This document shows positions 8,592 through 17,535 of a stretch of DNA of 64,000 bases, one piece after another. Both the position numbers and the translations under genes were made by a program. How positions within the stretch are numbered: the first letter of the stretch is position 1; every line of letters begins with the position of its first letter. The DNA lies in assembly GCA_947259925.1 (NCBI GenBank), contig CAMYOG010000006.1:1-64000 (forward strand). Direction: 5' to 3'. This stretch comes from Thermoanaerobaculia bacterium (GTDB taxonomy: Bacteria > Acidobacteriota > Thermoanaerobaculia > Multivoradales > JAHEKO01). The notes under the pieces are model-generated. The model ran no database searches and was not told where the DNA came from. It was given only the letters and a program-made list of their open reading frames with translations.

Positions 8592-8813
8592 ATGATGACG
8601 GAATCTCATTTCGACTTCGGGGATGAGGAGCGCGAGGACACCGCTCCGGACACAGGCGACGAGGAATCGACCGAGGAGGAAGTCCGCCACAGAATCGCGA
8701 ACCGAGGCGTCGACGGTGGGGGCGTAGGGGGTGGCGGCGGTGACGCCGGTGGCGTCGGCGGTGGCGGCGGCGACCTCTCGAAGGACATCGGCGACGGCGG
8801 CGGCGACAGCTGA
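8592..8813 (+). CDS. Small acidic, glycine-rich protein of unknown function
   Basis: The 73-codon ORF starts with ATGATG right after taggaggca, one of the strongest ribosome binding sites in the window, in a locally AT-richer leader. The N-terminal half is very acidic (FDFGDEEREDTAPDTGDEES), then comes a charged stretch EEEVRHRIANRG, then glycine repeats with the imperfect unit VGGGGGDAGG/VGGGGGD, ending DLSKDIGDGGGDS. There is no signal peptide, cysteine or membrane segment. The layout (leader-like acidic N-terminus, repetitive C-terminus) is reminiscent of ribosomal-peptide precursors, but no modifying enzyme is adjacent. I do not recognise a family. It lies between arginase (divergent) and the kinase (convergent). 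Confidence 0.7.
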   Translation: MMTESHFDFGDEEREDTAPDTGDEESTEEEVRHRIANRGVDGGGVGGGGGDAGGVGGGGGDLSKDIGDGGGDS

Positions 8814-8853
8814 TCGCCGCGGCTCCGCCGCGCGCGCTGCGGGCGACGACCGC

Positions 8854-11800
8854 TCAGGCGCCTGAGGAGAGGAAGGCCTCGGCCTCCTCGACCCAGTCGC
8901 GATGCAGGTCGCCGTCGTTCCAGAGCTCGACGAAGCGGGCGAAGTAGGACTTCGCCTCGGCGGGCCGGCCGAGCTCGGCGTGCGCCCGGCCGAGGAAGAA
9001 GAGGCTGGAGACGTACGCGATCGGCGCGTCGATCCGCTCCGACTCGCCTTCGACCAGCTTCAGGAGCCACTCGACCGCCGCCGCCGCGTCTCCTCCGGCA
9101 AGCTCGGCGCGCCCCAGCTCGAGCCAGATCGCTGGATGGTCGGGAGTCGAGTAGGTGTGCCAGGCGACCCCCCGCGGCGGCAGGAGCGCCGCGGCCGATC
9201 CGAGCAGGGCAAGCGCCCCTTCCGAGTCCCCGTGCAAGCGCGCCAACCGCGCCTCGAGCAGCGCGAGCTGGCGCTCCTCGGGCAGATTCGGGTAGACCGC
9301 GTGGCGCCGCTCGAGCTCGAGCATCAGCTGATCCGCTTGAGCGATGTTGCCGAGCATCCCTTCGGCGAGCGCCGCCTGGTAGATCGCCTTGCGCTCGGGC
9401 CAGCGCCGGTCCCCTTCCAGGCGCGCGGCGACGGTCTCTTCCAACGCGCGCTCCGGCTCGTCGAGGGCGAGCCAGATCTCGGCCGCCACGTTGTGGGCGG
9501 CGGCGCGATCGGCGCCCGGCTCGACGACCGCTCGCGCTTGCTCGAGCGCGGCGAGGGCGTCGTGCGCCTGCCCGCGGAAGAGCAGGTTGAGCGCCCGGGC
9601 GTAGTGTCCCCGGTACTGCAGGAGCGGGTCCGACTTCGAGACCCAGTCGTCGGCCACGCGATCGGCGGCCGCGAAGTCCTCCTTCGCGAGCGCCAGCAGC
9701 CGGCGTGCCCACGGCAGGTAGAACTCGTCGCGGTGCAGCGCCCCGGCCCGGGTCAGAGCCGCGTCCGACTCCTGCAGCCGGCCGGCCAGCAGCAGCTGCC
9801 AGCCGAGTGCCCAGTGTCCGAGCCAGTTGTCCGGATAGCTCTCGACGAAGCTCTCGAGCACCTCCACCCCGTCCTGCCAACGACCCTCGGCGGTGTGGGC
9901 CAGGGCGAGCGGATAATGGGTGAAGGCGAACGGGTCGTTCATCCGACGGAGCGTTTCGTACTGCTCGATCGCCTCCGGATAGCGCTCCAGGTTCATCAGA
10001 TGCATGCCGAGCAGGTTGCGGGCCGACTTGCGTTGGGGATCGGCTTCGATGGCACGGCGGTAGGCCTCGATCGCCTGACCGTAGGTCTCCCATTCGCTGC
10101 CGTAGTACTGGGCTTCGACGTAGTGCCGGTAGCGCGGCGGTAGCCGGTCGGCTCCCTCCAGAGCCCGCTGGGTGTAGCGCCGAGCGCGCTCACGGTAGCC
10201 CAGATTGGAGCTCACCGTCGCCAGCCGCACCAACGCCATCGAGAAGCCGGGATCCGCCTCGATCGCCGCTTCGAAGAGCGGGATCGCCTCGCGGTCCTTG
10301 CTCTCGAGGTGCAGCCGCAGGCCTTCCGAGTAGTAGCGGAATGCCTCGACCGAGGACGTCAACACCTGTTCCACCGGCCGGTCGGACTCCGCCCCGGCGA
10401 CCGCGCGCAGCTTGAGGTTGGTTCGTAGCTCGCGGCTCAGCTGGTCGATCAGCTCGAACACGCGCGGCTCCCCGGCAGCGCTCACCGTGCTGCTGTCGAG
10501 GATCTCCCCGGTGGCCGCGTCCTGCAGCCGGGCGCTGATCCGTAGCTCGTCGCCGACGCGGGCGAAGCTGCCGCTGAGGACGTTGTCGACCTCGGCTCTC
10601 TCCGCCAGCTCCCTGACCGTCTCGGCGTCGAGCGTCTCGGCCTCCAGCACTCCGAGCTCCTTCAGGATCGAATGGAGCTTCTCCGTGCCGAGCAGCTTGA
10701 GCTCGGGCAGCTGCGAGAGATCGGTCACCAGCATCTCGGTCAGCCCGCGGCTCAGCCAGTCCGACTCGGGGTCACCGCTCAGGTTGCGGAAGTAGAGCAC
10801 CGCGAGAGAGTCGGCGCTGGCCGGCGCTCCGATCGGCGCCGCGGGCTCGCCCCGCGGCCGGAGCACCAGCCAGCCCACGGCCAGGAGCGCCGTCACCGCG
10901 ACCGCGGCCACCGCGGCTACAGCAGCGCGCGGCAGGCGGCGGCCACGCTTCGGAGCAGCGGTGTCGGTGCGCTCGATCACCGCCGAGATCCGGCTGGTCT
11001 CGACCTCCGTCCTGAGCGCCGAGAGCTGGTTGCGCAGGTCCTTGGCCGTCTGCAGGCGCGTCTCGATGTCCTTTTCTAGGCAGCTCGTCAGGATGCGGCC
11101 GAGCTGCCGCGGCAGTCCCTCGCGAACGTCGGTGACGCTGGGCGGGTCCTCGTGCAGGATTGCCGCCGCCTGCTCGATCGCCGAATCGCCGTGAAACGCG
11201 CGCCGGCCGCTCAGCATCTCGAAGAAGAGCAGTCCGACCGAGAAGATGTCGGAGCGCTCGTCGGCCGGCCGGCCGCCGATCTGCTCGGGCGACATGTAAG
11301 GCACCGTGCCGACCAGGGCGCCATCGACGGTTGCCGTCATGGTGGCGAGCTCGGTATCGGCGTCGCTCTGTGGGTCGCCACCGACCTTGGCCAGGCCGAA
11401 GTCGAGGATCTTCACCCGGCCCCGAGGGGTCAGCATGACGTTCGCCGGCTTCAGATCGCGGTGGATCACACCGCTCTCGTGCGCCGCGGCGAGCGCGTCC
11501 GAGATCTGGACCGCCAGCGCCAGGAACTTGTCCAGGTTGAAGCCGTCCGGGGGCACCGCAGACTCGAAGCTCTGTCCCTCCACCATCTCCATGGTGATGA
11601 AGTAGATGCCGTCCGCTTCCTCGGTCGAGTAGACCGTGACGATGTTCGGGTGATTGAGCCGCGCGATCGATTCCGCCTCGCGCCGGAACCGGCTTCGCCG
11701 CCGCTCGTTCTCGGCGAACTCGGGCGGCAGGACCTTGAGCGCCACCTGACGCTTGAGCTTCAGGTCCTCCGCCAGATAGACCTCGCCCATGCCGCCGCGG

Positions 11801-11868
11801 CCGAGTTGCCGGACGATGCGGTAGTGGCTGAGCTGCCTGCCGATCAGATCTTCCCCGGGCCGAGTCAC
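8854..11868 (-). CDS. Transmembrane Ser/Thr protein kinase with TolB-like and TPR domains
   Basis: The 1004-residue protein has an N-terminal Hanks-type kinase domain (about 15-285): glycine loop LGRGGMGEV, Lys45, catalytic HRDLKPANV (Asp138), DFG at 156-158, and activation/P+1 motif GTVPYMSPEQ. A membrane helix spans about 315-337 (RAAVAAVAAVAVTALLAVGWLVL). The extracytoplasmic part starts with a TolB/FlgO-like segment (LAVLYFRNLSGDPESDWLSRG, about 355-470). Many TPR repeats follow to the end (SFVESYPDNWLGHWALGWQL and similar). This layout is expanded in Acidobacteria and transduces envelope signals to cytoplasmic phosphorylation. The GTG start at 11866-11868 lacks a Shine-Dalgarno sequence but has TATTCT six bases upstream. 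It diverges from a PP2C-type phosphatase fusion. Confidence 0.93.
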   Translation of the reverse strand: MTRPGEDLIGRQLSHYRIVRQLGRGGMGEVYLAEDLKLKRQVALKVLPPEFAENERRRSRFRREAESIARLNHPNIVTVYSTEEADGIYFITMEMVEGQSFESAVPPDGFNLDKFLALAVQISDALAAAHESGVIHRDLKPANVMLTPRGRVKILDFGLAKVGGDPQSDADTELATMTATVDGALVGTVPYMSPEQIGGRPADERSDIFSVGLLFFEMLSGRRAFHGDSAIEQAAAILHEDPPSVTDVREGLPRQLGRILTSCLEKDIETRLQTAKDLRNQLSALRTEVETSRISAVIERTDTAAPKRGRRLPRAAVAAVAAVAVTALLAVGWLVLRPRGEPAAPIGAPASADSLAVLYFRNLSGDPESDWLSRGLTEMLVTDLSQLPELKLLGTEKLHSILKELGVLEAETLDAETVRELAERAEVDNVLSGSFARVGDELRISARLQDAATGEILDSSTVSAAGEPRVFELIDQLSRELRTNLKLRAVAGAESDRPVEQVLTSSVEAFRYYSEGLRLHLESKDREAIPLFEAAIEADPGFSMALVRLATVSSNLGYRERARRYTQRALEGADRLPPRYRHYVEAQYYGSEWETYGQAIEAYRRAIEADPQRKSARNLLGMHLMNLERYPEAIEQYETLRRMNDPFAFTHYPLALAHTAEGRWQDGVEVLESFVESYPDNWLGHWALGWQLLLAGRLQESDAALTRAGALHRDEFYLPWARRLLALAKEDFAAADRVADDWVSKSDPLLQYRGHYARALNLLFRGQAHDALAALEQARAVVEPGADRAAAHNVAAEIWLALDEPERALEETVAARLEGDRRWPERKAIYQAALAEGMLGNIAQADQLMLELERRHAVYPNLPEERQLALLEARLARLHGDSEGALALLGSAAALLPPRGVAWHTYSTPDHPAIWLELGRAELAGGDAAAAVEWLLKLVEGESERIDAPIAYVSSLFFLGRAHAELGRPAEAKSYFARFVELWNDGDLHRDWVEEAEAFLSSGA

Positions 11869-11874
11869 GAAGCG

Positions 11875-11880
11875 AGAATA
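11875..11880 (-). promoter_or_regulatory. Candidate -10 box for leaderless kinase transcript
   Basis: On the minus strand TATTCT is followed by only six bases (cgcttc) before the kinase GTG start. No Shine-Dalgarno sequence precedes that start. A -10 hexamer at this distance would place transcription initiation at or within a base or two of the start codon. No convincing -35 box is visible. Confidence 0.4.
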
Positions 11881-11936
11881 GGATACCCCCTGCGCATCCT
11901 TCTGCTCGAACCTGCGTACTACCCTTGTCGTTGCCG

Positions 11937-14063
11937 ATGAGCTCCGAAAGTGGCCACTACATCCACGGCTCGGATCCGGCCGAGCAGAGCCGGCTGTCGC
12001 TGCTCAACAGCCTGCTCAACGAATCCTCGCTCGGCGCGCTCCGGCCTCGCAGGGGCGAGCGGGTACTGGACGTCGGCAGCGGACTCGGCCAGCTCTCACG
12101 CGCGATCGCCCGGGTGGTCGGCGCGGGTCGGGTCGTGGGGGTCGAGCGCGATCCGGATCAGCTCGCCGAGGCCGAGCGCCAGGCGGCCGAGGACGGCGAG
12201 GGCGACCTGATCGATTTCCGGCAGGGTGCGGCGGCCGATCTGCCGCTGACCGAAGACGAATGGGGCACGTTCGACGTCGCACACGCTCGATTCCTGCTCG
12301 AGCACGTGCCCGAGCCCGAGCGGGTGGTCGAAGCGATGACCCGGGCGCTCCGGCCGGGTGGACGCATCGTCCTCGAGGACGACGACCACGACCTGTTGCG
12401 TCTCTGGCCCGAGGTGCCAGACTTCGGACGCCTCTGGAACGCCTACCTGCGGACCTACGATCGACTCGGAAACGATCCCTACGTCGGCCGGCGGCTGATC
12501 TCCATGATCCGGGCGGCCGGGGCTCGGCCGGTACGCAACGACCTGCTCTTCTTCGGCAGCTGCGCGGGCAATCCGTCCTTCCAGGCGTTCGTGGAGAACT
12601 TCGCGGGTCTGATCGAGGGCGCGCCCGAGAAGATCGTCGAGAACTCGACGCTCGGCCGGAGCGAGCTCGAGGCGACGATCGCGGCGTTCCGCGCCTGGGG
12701 CAGCCGCGACGACGCTGCGATGTGGTACGCCACCTGCTGGGCCGAGGGCCGCAAGCCCGACTCCCGGCGGCCCGAGGCCGCCGCGGTCGACGCGCGCGCC
12801 GCGGTCGCTCCCCGCGCTCGCCAGACGGTCTCCTCGATGGCGTTCCTGGCCGAGTCGGCGGCCGACCTGACCTCGAGCCTCAGGCTCGAGGAGGTGTTCA
12901 AGAAGATCGCCGAGCGTGTCCAGCAGCTGGTCGACTGCCACCTCTTTTGCGTCATGCTCTGGAACGAGCCCCTGCAGCTGCTCGAGCACAGCTATTCGGT
13001 CCGGTTCGGCGAGCCGGTCGAGCAGAGCGGCGGCTTCCCACTCGGCTACGGCATCTCCGGGTCGGCCGCCGCCGATCGCCAGGCGATCCGGGTACCCGAC
13101 GTCCGTGAAGATCCGCGCTATGTCCGCTTCCGGCACGCCGAGGTCGAGATCCGCTCCGAGCTCGCGGTGCCGCTCGTGCTCCGCGATCGACTGATCGGGG
13201 TGCTCGACCTCGAAAGCCAGCAGCCCGATGCCTTCAGCGAGGAGCACGAGCAGATCATCGGCGCCCTGGCCTCGCACATCGCCACGGCGCTCGACAACGC
13301 ACGGCTCTACGAGGAGTTGACCCGGAGGGAGGACCGGCTCGAGCGTGACCTGGCCACCGCGCGCGAGGTCCAGAAAGGGTTGATGCCGGCCGAGCCACCC
13401 ACCGTGGACGGGCTCGAGATCGGCGCCGCCTTTGCCCCCGCGCGCGAGCTATCCGGTGACTTCTACGACTTCCTGCGCTATCCGGACGGCCGCGTCGCCT
13501 TCGTGGTCGGCGACGTCGCCGGCAAATCGACCGCCGCCGCGCTCTACGGCTCGATGGCGGTGGGCATCTTGCGCGGCCACGCCCTCGAGCACGTCTCCGG
13601 TCCCGGCGAGCTGCTCGAGCACCTCAACAACTACCTGCATTCGCTCAACGTGGAGCGACGCTTCGTCGCCCTGACGTTCGCGCTCTGGGATCCGCGGAGC
13701 TCGACGCTCGAGATCGGCAACGCCGGCTGTCCGCATCCCTACCTGGTCCGGGGCGGCTCGGTGGAGACGATCGAGGTCGGCGGCGTGCCGGCCGGCGGTC
13801 TGGCTCGGTCGTCGTACGAAGTGCGGCGCCTGACGCTCGAGCCCGGCGATCTGATCCTGTTCTGCTCCGACGGCATCGAGGAGTGCGAGGACGATCGCGG
13901 ACACAGCCTGGCCGAGCGCCGGCTGCCGGAGTTCCTGGCCACCGTCGCCGCTCTGCCCGCCCAGGAGATCAGCGACCACCTGATCGCGCTCACCGTGCTC
14001 CACGCCGGGCTCGACAGCGAGTTCGCGGACGATCGGACGGTGGTCGCCGTCCGTCGCGTCTAG
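11937..14063 (+). CDS. SAM methyltransferase-GAF-PP2C (RsbU/SpoIIE-type) fusion protein
   Basis: ATG 11937 is chosen over the track's TTG at 11925. The 708-residue protein joins three modules. Residues 1-240 are a class I methyltransferase (VLDVGSGLGQ at about 44-52, VVGVERD, ARFLLEHVPEPERVVEAMTRAL, LRPGGRIVLEDDDH). Residues 300-450 are a GAF sensor domain (LEEVFKKIAERVQQLVDC ... LIGVLDLESQQPDAFSEEH). Residues 475-705 are a PPM/SpoIIE phosphatase with ELSGDFYDF, VVGDVAGKS, LFCSDGIEE and DDRTVVAVRR carrying the metal-binding aspartates. Such phosphatases usually control anti-sigma-antagonist switches. The methyltransferase attached to the sensor is unusual. It diverges from the Ser/Thr kinase with 68 nt between, suggesting opposing roles in phosphorylation. 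Confidence 0.88.
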   Translation: MSSESGHYIHGSDPAEQSRLSLLNSLLNESSLGALRPRRGERVLDVGSGLGQLSRAIARVVGAGRVVGVERDPDQLAEAERQAAEDGEGDLIDFRQGAAADLPLTEDEWGTFDVAHARFLLEHVPEPERVVEAMTRALRPGGRIVLEDDDHDLLRLWPEVPDFGRLWNAYLRTYDRLGNDPYVGRRLISMIRAAGARPVRNDLLFFGSCAGNPSFQAFVENFAGLIEGAPEKIVENSTLGRSELEATIAAFRAWGSRDDAAMWYATCWAEGRKPDSRRPEAAAVDARAAVAPRARQTVSSMAFLAESAADLTSSLRLEEVFKKIAERVQQLVDCHLFCVMLWNEPLQLLEHSYSVRFGEPVEQSGGFPLGYGISGSAAADRQAIRVPDVREDPRYVRFRHAEVEIRSELAVPLVLRDRLIGVLDLESQQPDAFSEEHEQIIGALASHIATALDNARLYEELTRREDRLERDLATAREVQKGLMPAEPPTVDGLEIGAAFAPARELSGDFYDFLRYPDGRVAFVVGDVAGKSTAAALYGSMAVGILRGHALEHVSGPGELLEHLNNYLHSLNVERRFVALTFALWDPRSSTLEIGNAGCPHPYLVRGGSVETIEVGGVPAGGLARSSYEVRRLTLEPGDLILFCSDGIEECEDDRGHSLAERRLPEFLATVAALPAQEISDHLIALTVLHAGLDSEFADDRTVVAVRRV

Positions 14064-14079
14064 ATCGCGACCCGGCGAC

Positions 14080-14982
14080 TCAGTTGACCGCCTCGGCCTC
14101 TTCGCTCCGCAGGACCTGTACCTGCCGAATGCGCGAGGTCATCACCCGGTTGCCGAACTCCAGGCAGAGACCCGGAGCGGCGACGATGTCCTGCTTGATC
14201 GCGCTCCCACCCCAGGTGCAGCCGTTCACGGTCACCGGGTGCGGCGACAGCTCCTGCTCGTCGAACCAGCCGCCCGAGACCGAGAACTGCTCGTCGTCGA
14301 GCATCCGCAGCGTGTAGATCGAGTTGCGCGTGCGGACCACGATCCAGTCACCCCAGCACAGGTCGGATTTGCGAATCTGGTCCACCCGGCCCGCCTCGAG
14401 GGTGATCGTCTCGAGCGTCGGGGCGGCCAATGGGGACCCACTGCTAGCTGAACCGCCGGCCATCGGATTCTCTCTCGGGCGAGCCTCGAACATCCTAGGC
14501 CGGGTCTCGACCTGAGTCAAACTTCGGCCTTCAAGCCTTGCGTTTCGGGCCGATCGCTCGACCGGCGTGTCACCGACCGCCTCTCCACGCCCCTCGATCA
14601 GCTCGTCGATCTCCCGGCGCCGGTAGAGCCTCCCTTCGCCGATCCCTTCGCACTCCTGCGCCGTTTCGCGCCAGGCTTCGTCGGAAGCCAGATTCTCCTT
14701 CCAGAACGGAAAGGTCCGACATTGACCCGGCCGGACCGGGTAGACCGTGCAGCCTTCGTCCCAGAAGACGCAGGCGCCGTCGGACCGGTCGGTCAGGGCC
14801 CAGCGCCGGTCGACGGTGCGCAGGTGGCGCTTGGCGAACTGCTCGAGAGTCAGGCCCAGATGGTCGGCGAGCCGCTCGGCCTCCCGGCGGTCGACCCAGA
14901 CGTAGCCTTCGGTCGTGCAGCAGTGCCCACACTGGGTGCAGGCGAAGCGCAGGCCGTCGCGGTACCAGGCGTCGCCGGTCAT
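14080..14982 (-). CDS. YkgJ family cysteine-cluster protein with C-terminal extension
   Basis: The track ORF starts far upstream inside the rluA-like gene. The genuine start is ATG 14982, overlapping the upstream stop by ATGA. Residues 1-130 are a YkgJ/CxxCxxCC domain: FACTQCGHCCTTEGYVWV (Cys15, 18, 21, 22) and DGACVFWDEGCTVYPVRPGQ with the second cysteine set. This family is thought to bind zinc or an iron-sulphur cluster; its biochemical role is unsettled. It normally ends around 120-150 residues, but here the frame continues without a stop to 300 residues. The extra part (about 175-300) is beta-rich (SDLCWGDWIVVRTRNSIYTL, CTWGGSAIKQDIVAAPGLCL) and unrecognised. It is either a true fusion or a recently lost stop. 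Confidence 0.8.
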   Translation of the reverse strand: MTGDAWYRDGLRFACTQCGHCCTTEGYVWVDRREAERLADHLGLTLEQFAKRHLRTVDRRWALTDRSDGACVFWDEGCTVYPVRPGQCRTFPFWKENLASDEAWRETAQECEGIGEGRLYRRREIDELIEGRGEAVGDTPVERSARNARLEGRSLTQVETRPRMFEARPRENPMAGGSASSGSPLAAPTLETITLEAGRVDQIRKSDLCWGDWIVVRTRNSIYTLRMLDDEQFSVSGGWFDEQELSPHPVTVNGCTWGGSAIKQDIVAAPGLCLEFGNRVMTSRIRQVQVLRSEEAEAVN

Positions 14983-15998
14983 GCCTCGAGCAGGGCGGCG
15001 ATGTCGGGCCAGAGCGGCGCCTCGAGCCTGAGGGCCTCGCCGGTCCGGGGATGGACGAAGCGCAGGCTCCACGCGTGTAGTGCCTGACGGTAGAGGCCGA
15101 GCGCTTCGAGGTCGGCCGCCGGCAGCTCGCCCTCGAGCGAGCGCAGGAAGAGCTCGTCGCCGCCCAGGTAGAGCTTGTCGCCGACGATCGGATGGCCGAG
15201 CGCCGCCATATGGACCCGCAGCTGGTGCTGCCGGCCGGTCTCCGGTCGCAGCTCCACCAGGGTCTTGCCGTCGAGCCGCTGCCGCACGCGCCAACGGGTG
15301 ACCGCTCGCTTGCCGGCTCCGCCCTCGCGGGCGCGAGCCCGGATCTCGACCGCCGACTCCGGGTCCCGCTCGATCGGCAGCTCGATCCGACCCCGGTCGC
15401 CGGCGACCGCGCCGACGACCACGGCGAGGTAGCTCTTCTCCACCGTGCGCGTCTCGAACTGCTGTTGCAGATGATCCCGCGCCTGGCGACCGTTGGCGAA
15501 CAGGAGGAGTCCGCTGGTCTCCCGGTCGAGCCGGTGACACGGGGTCGGCGGCACGCCACGCTCCGCTTTGCGGCCAGCGGGCCCGAGCCGCCGGCGCTCG
15601 TGGATCAGCTCGATCAGCGACCCGGCGCGATGACGCCGAGTCGGGTAGACGTTGAGGAGTGGCGGCTTGCTCACCCCGACCAGTTGGTCGTCTTCGTGAA
15701 GGACCGGGATCTGCCGCGGCTCGTAGGTGCGCTCACCCGCACCCGCTTCGGCCTGGGGCGACGCCAGCCGCACGATCACCTCCTGGCCGGACCTCAACCT
15801 GAGGCTTGGGCGTACCCGTCCGACTGGCGCTCGCTGGGGGTCTCGCGACGCCCGTACCTCGACCCGCCCGTCGTCGATCGCAGTGCGCAGGCGCGACCGC
15901 GAGCGCCAGCTGAGCCGAGCTCGCAGGAACCCGTCGAGGCGCTCACCGTGATCGGCGCGGCCGACTTCGAACCGCCACTCGTGCAGCGGCAGGCTCAT
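14979..15998 (-). CDS. RluA family 23S rRNA/tRNA pseudouridine synthase
   Basis: The 339-residue product starts at ATG 15998 (aggaagg about 15 nt upstream); the track's 16115 start adds an unlikely basic extension. An N-terminal S4-like RNA-binding domain (about 10-85, ERLDGFLRARLSWRSRSRLRTAIDDGRV) precedes the RluA catalytic domain. Its signature, CHRLDRETSGLLLFA, carries catalytic Asp158, and the later motifs KSYLAVVVGAV, ELRPETGRQHQLRVHMAALGHPIVGD are typical. The enzyme converts uridine to pseudouridine in structural RNA; which position cannot be decided. The stop codon overlaps the downstream YkgJ start, so the two are translationally coupled. Confidence 0.9.
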   Translation of the reverse strand: MSLPLHEWRFEVGRADHGERLDGFLRARLSWRSRSRLRTAIDDGRVEVRASRDPQRAPVGRVRPSLRLRSGQEVIVRLASPQAEAGAGERTYEPRQIPVLHEDDQLVGVSKPPLLNVYPTRRHRAGSLIELIHERRRLGPAGRKAERGVPPTPCHRLDRETSGLLLFANGRQARDHLQQQFETRTVEKSYLAVVVGAVAGDRGRIELPIERDPESAVEIRARAREGGAGKRAVTRWRVRQRLDGKTLVELRPETGRQHQLRVHMAALGHPIVGDKLYLGGDELFLRSLEGELPAADLEALGLYRQALHAWSLRFVHPRTGEALRLEAPLWPDIAALLEA

Positions 15999-16077
15999 GT
16001 CGCGCTGCTCGCGACGGGCCTTCCTCGGAAACGTGCCTTCGATAGTCATCGGCAACTGCAGGGGACAGGTTGGCTCT

Positions 16078-17418
16078 TCACGCCTCGAGTGGACGCCGCA
16101 CCTTCCACGCCCCACGCGTGAAGTCCGGAAACTCGACCGGCCGGCTCCCCGCGGCCACCGAGATCTCGCTCAGCTCGCAGATGACGCTCCAGTCGGCGGC
16201 GTCGTAGACATCCATGTCGGTCGCCGTGCCGGCGCGCAGGCACTCGACGAGGCGATAGTCCTCGAGGTAGTCCATGCCGCCGTGACCGGCGCCCTCGGCG
16301 TCGCGCTCCAGCTCGGTCCAGAGCGGATGCTCGAACTCGTCACGATAGTCGTCGAGCTGCTGCCAGTCGTGCCCCTCGCTCCGACCCTCGACATAGATCC
16401 GATCCGGATAGCCGGTAACGGTGCCGCCGGTCCCCTGGATCAGGTTGATCCGGCTGTATGGCCGCGGGCTGGTCGTGTCGTGCTGCAGAACGATGGTCCG
16501 GCCGTTGGCGGTCCGGATCAGGCTGGTGTTCATGTCGCCGAGGGCGTAGTCACGGATGCGCGGGTCGCCCGGCGCCAGGTTGCGCTCGGCGTAGAGCTTC
16601 AGGCCGCGCGCGTTCGAGCTCATCGAGACCAGGCTCTCGAAGCGGTCGCCCCGGCCGATATCGAGGCACTGCGCGAGCGGCCCGATGCCGTGCGTCGGAT
16701 AGAGGTTGCCGTTGCGCCCGATCGAGTGGTCGAGGCGCCAGAGACCCTCGTTCTGGTCGCTGAACTTGATCGCCCTCAGGTCGTGGATGTAGGCACCCTC
16801 GGCGTGCAGGATCTCGCCGAGCAGGCCGGCCCGGACCATGCGCAGGATCATCATCTCGCGGCGGCCGTAGCAGCAGTTCTCCATCATCACGCAGTGTCGG
16901 CGGTTCCGCTCGGCGGCCTCGACCAGCTGCCAGCAGCCGTCCACCGTGTAGGCGGCCGGCACCTCGACCGCCACGTGCTTGTCACTCGCCATCGCCTCGA
17001 CACAGACTGGCACGTGCCATTTCCAGGGTGTCGAGTTGAACACCAGGTCGATGTCGTCGCGCGCGCAGAGACGTTTGAAGTCGGTCTCGCCCCGGGTGTA
17101 GAGCTCCGGCGCCGGACGATCCGCCGCGGCCACCCAACTGGCGACCTCGCGCGCGCGACTCTCGTCGATGTCGCAGATCGCCGCGATCTCGACCCCAGGA
17201 ATCCGCAGGAGATTCTGGACATGACTCCCGCCCTGGAGACCCACGCCGACGAACCCGATGCGCACCCGCTCGATCGCGGGCGCAGCGAAGCCCGCCGCGT
17301 ACTCGGGTGCCGGCGGCGGGGGTACGGCCGCGGCCGTGAGCCGCGGCCCGAACGCCAGGCCGACGCCGGCGACGGCCGAGCGACGCAAGAAATCCCGTCG
17401 ATTGCTAGTGCGGCTCAC
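16078..17418 (-). CDS. Tat-exported Gfo/Idh/MocA-type glycosidase (GH109-like)
   Basis: The 446-residue protein opens with a twin-arginine signal (SNRRDFLRRSAVAGVGLAFG). A Rossmann fold begins at about residue 52 (RVRIGFVGVGLQGGSHVQNLL, VEIAAICDIDE), followed by the DLVFNSTPWKWHVPVCVEAM and KHVAVEVPAA segments of the oxidoreductase family. The C-terminal half carries MENCCYGRREMMILRMVRAG and NGNLYPTHGIGPLAQCLDIG. These match GH109 enzymes that cleave alpha-N-acetylgalactosamine by an NAD-dependent elimination mechanism. Tat export is consistent with folding around NAD before secretion. The exact substrate is not provable from sequence. The start is ATG at 17416-17418, with ggaggtggatc upstream on the minus strand. 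Confidence 0.85.
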   Translation of the reverse strand: MSRTSNRRDFLRRSAVAGVGLAFGPRLTAAAVPPPPAPEYAAGFAAPAIERVRIGFVGVGLQGGSHVQNLLRIPGVEIAAICDIDESRAREVASWVAAADRPAPELYTRGETDFKRLCARDDIDLVFNSTPWKWHVPVCVEAMASDKHVAVEVPAAYTVDGCWQLVEAAERNRRHCVMMENCCYGRREMMILRMVRAGLLGEILHAEGAYIHDLRAIKFSDQNEGLWRLDHSIGRNGNLYPTHGIGPLAQCLDIGRGDRFESLVSMSSNARGLKLYAERNLAPGDPRIRDYALGDMNTSLIRTANGRTIVLQHDTTSPRPYSRINLIQGTGGTVTGYPDRIYVEGRSEGHDWQQLDDYRDEFEHPLWTELERDAEGAGHGGMDYLEDYRLVECLRAGTATDMDVYDAADWSVICELSEISVAAGSRPVEFPDFTRGAWKVRRPLEA

Positions 17419-17535
17419 GATCCACCTCCTGTCGGAACAGCGGCACCCTACCGCATCCGTCCGGTCGCTCGGCGCTCGCTATACTCACCCGAAAGACAAG
17501 CGTCCCGCGTGGCGCAACGCGGAAGGGGGCTGACG

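Noticed and set aside
16088-17535. Long plus-strand frame antisense to the GH109 gene preceding the small secreted protein
   Set aside because: Only the last 127 codons have a signal peptide and ribosome binding site; the rest is an antisense shadow.
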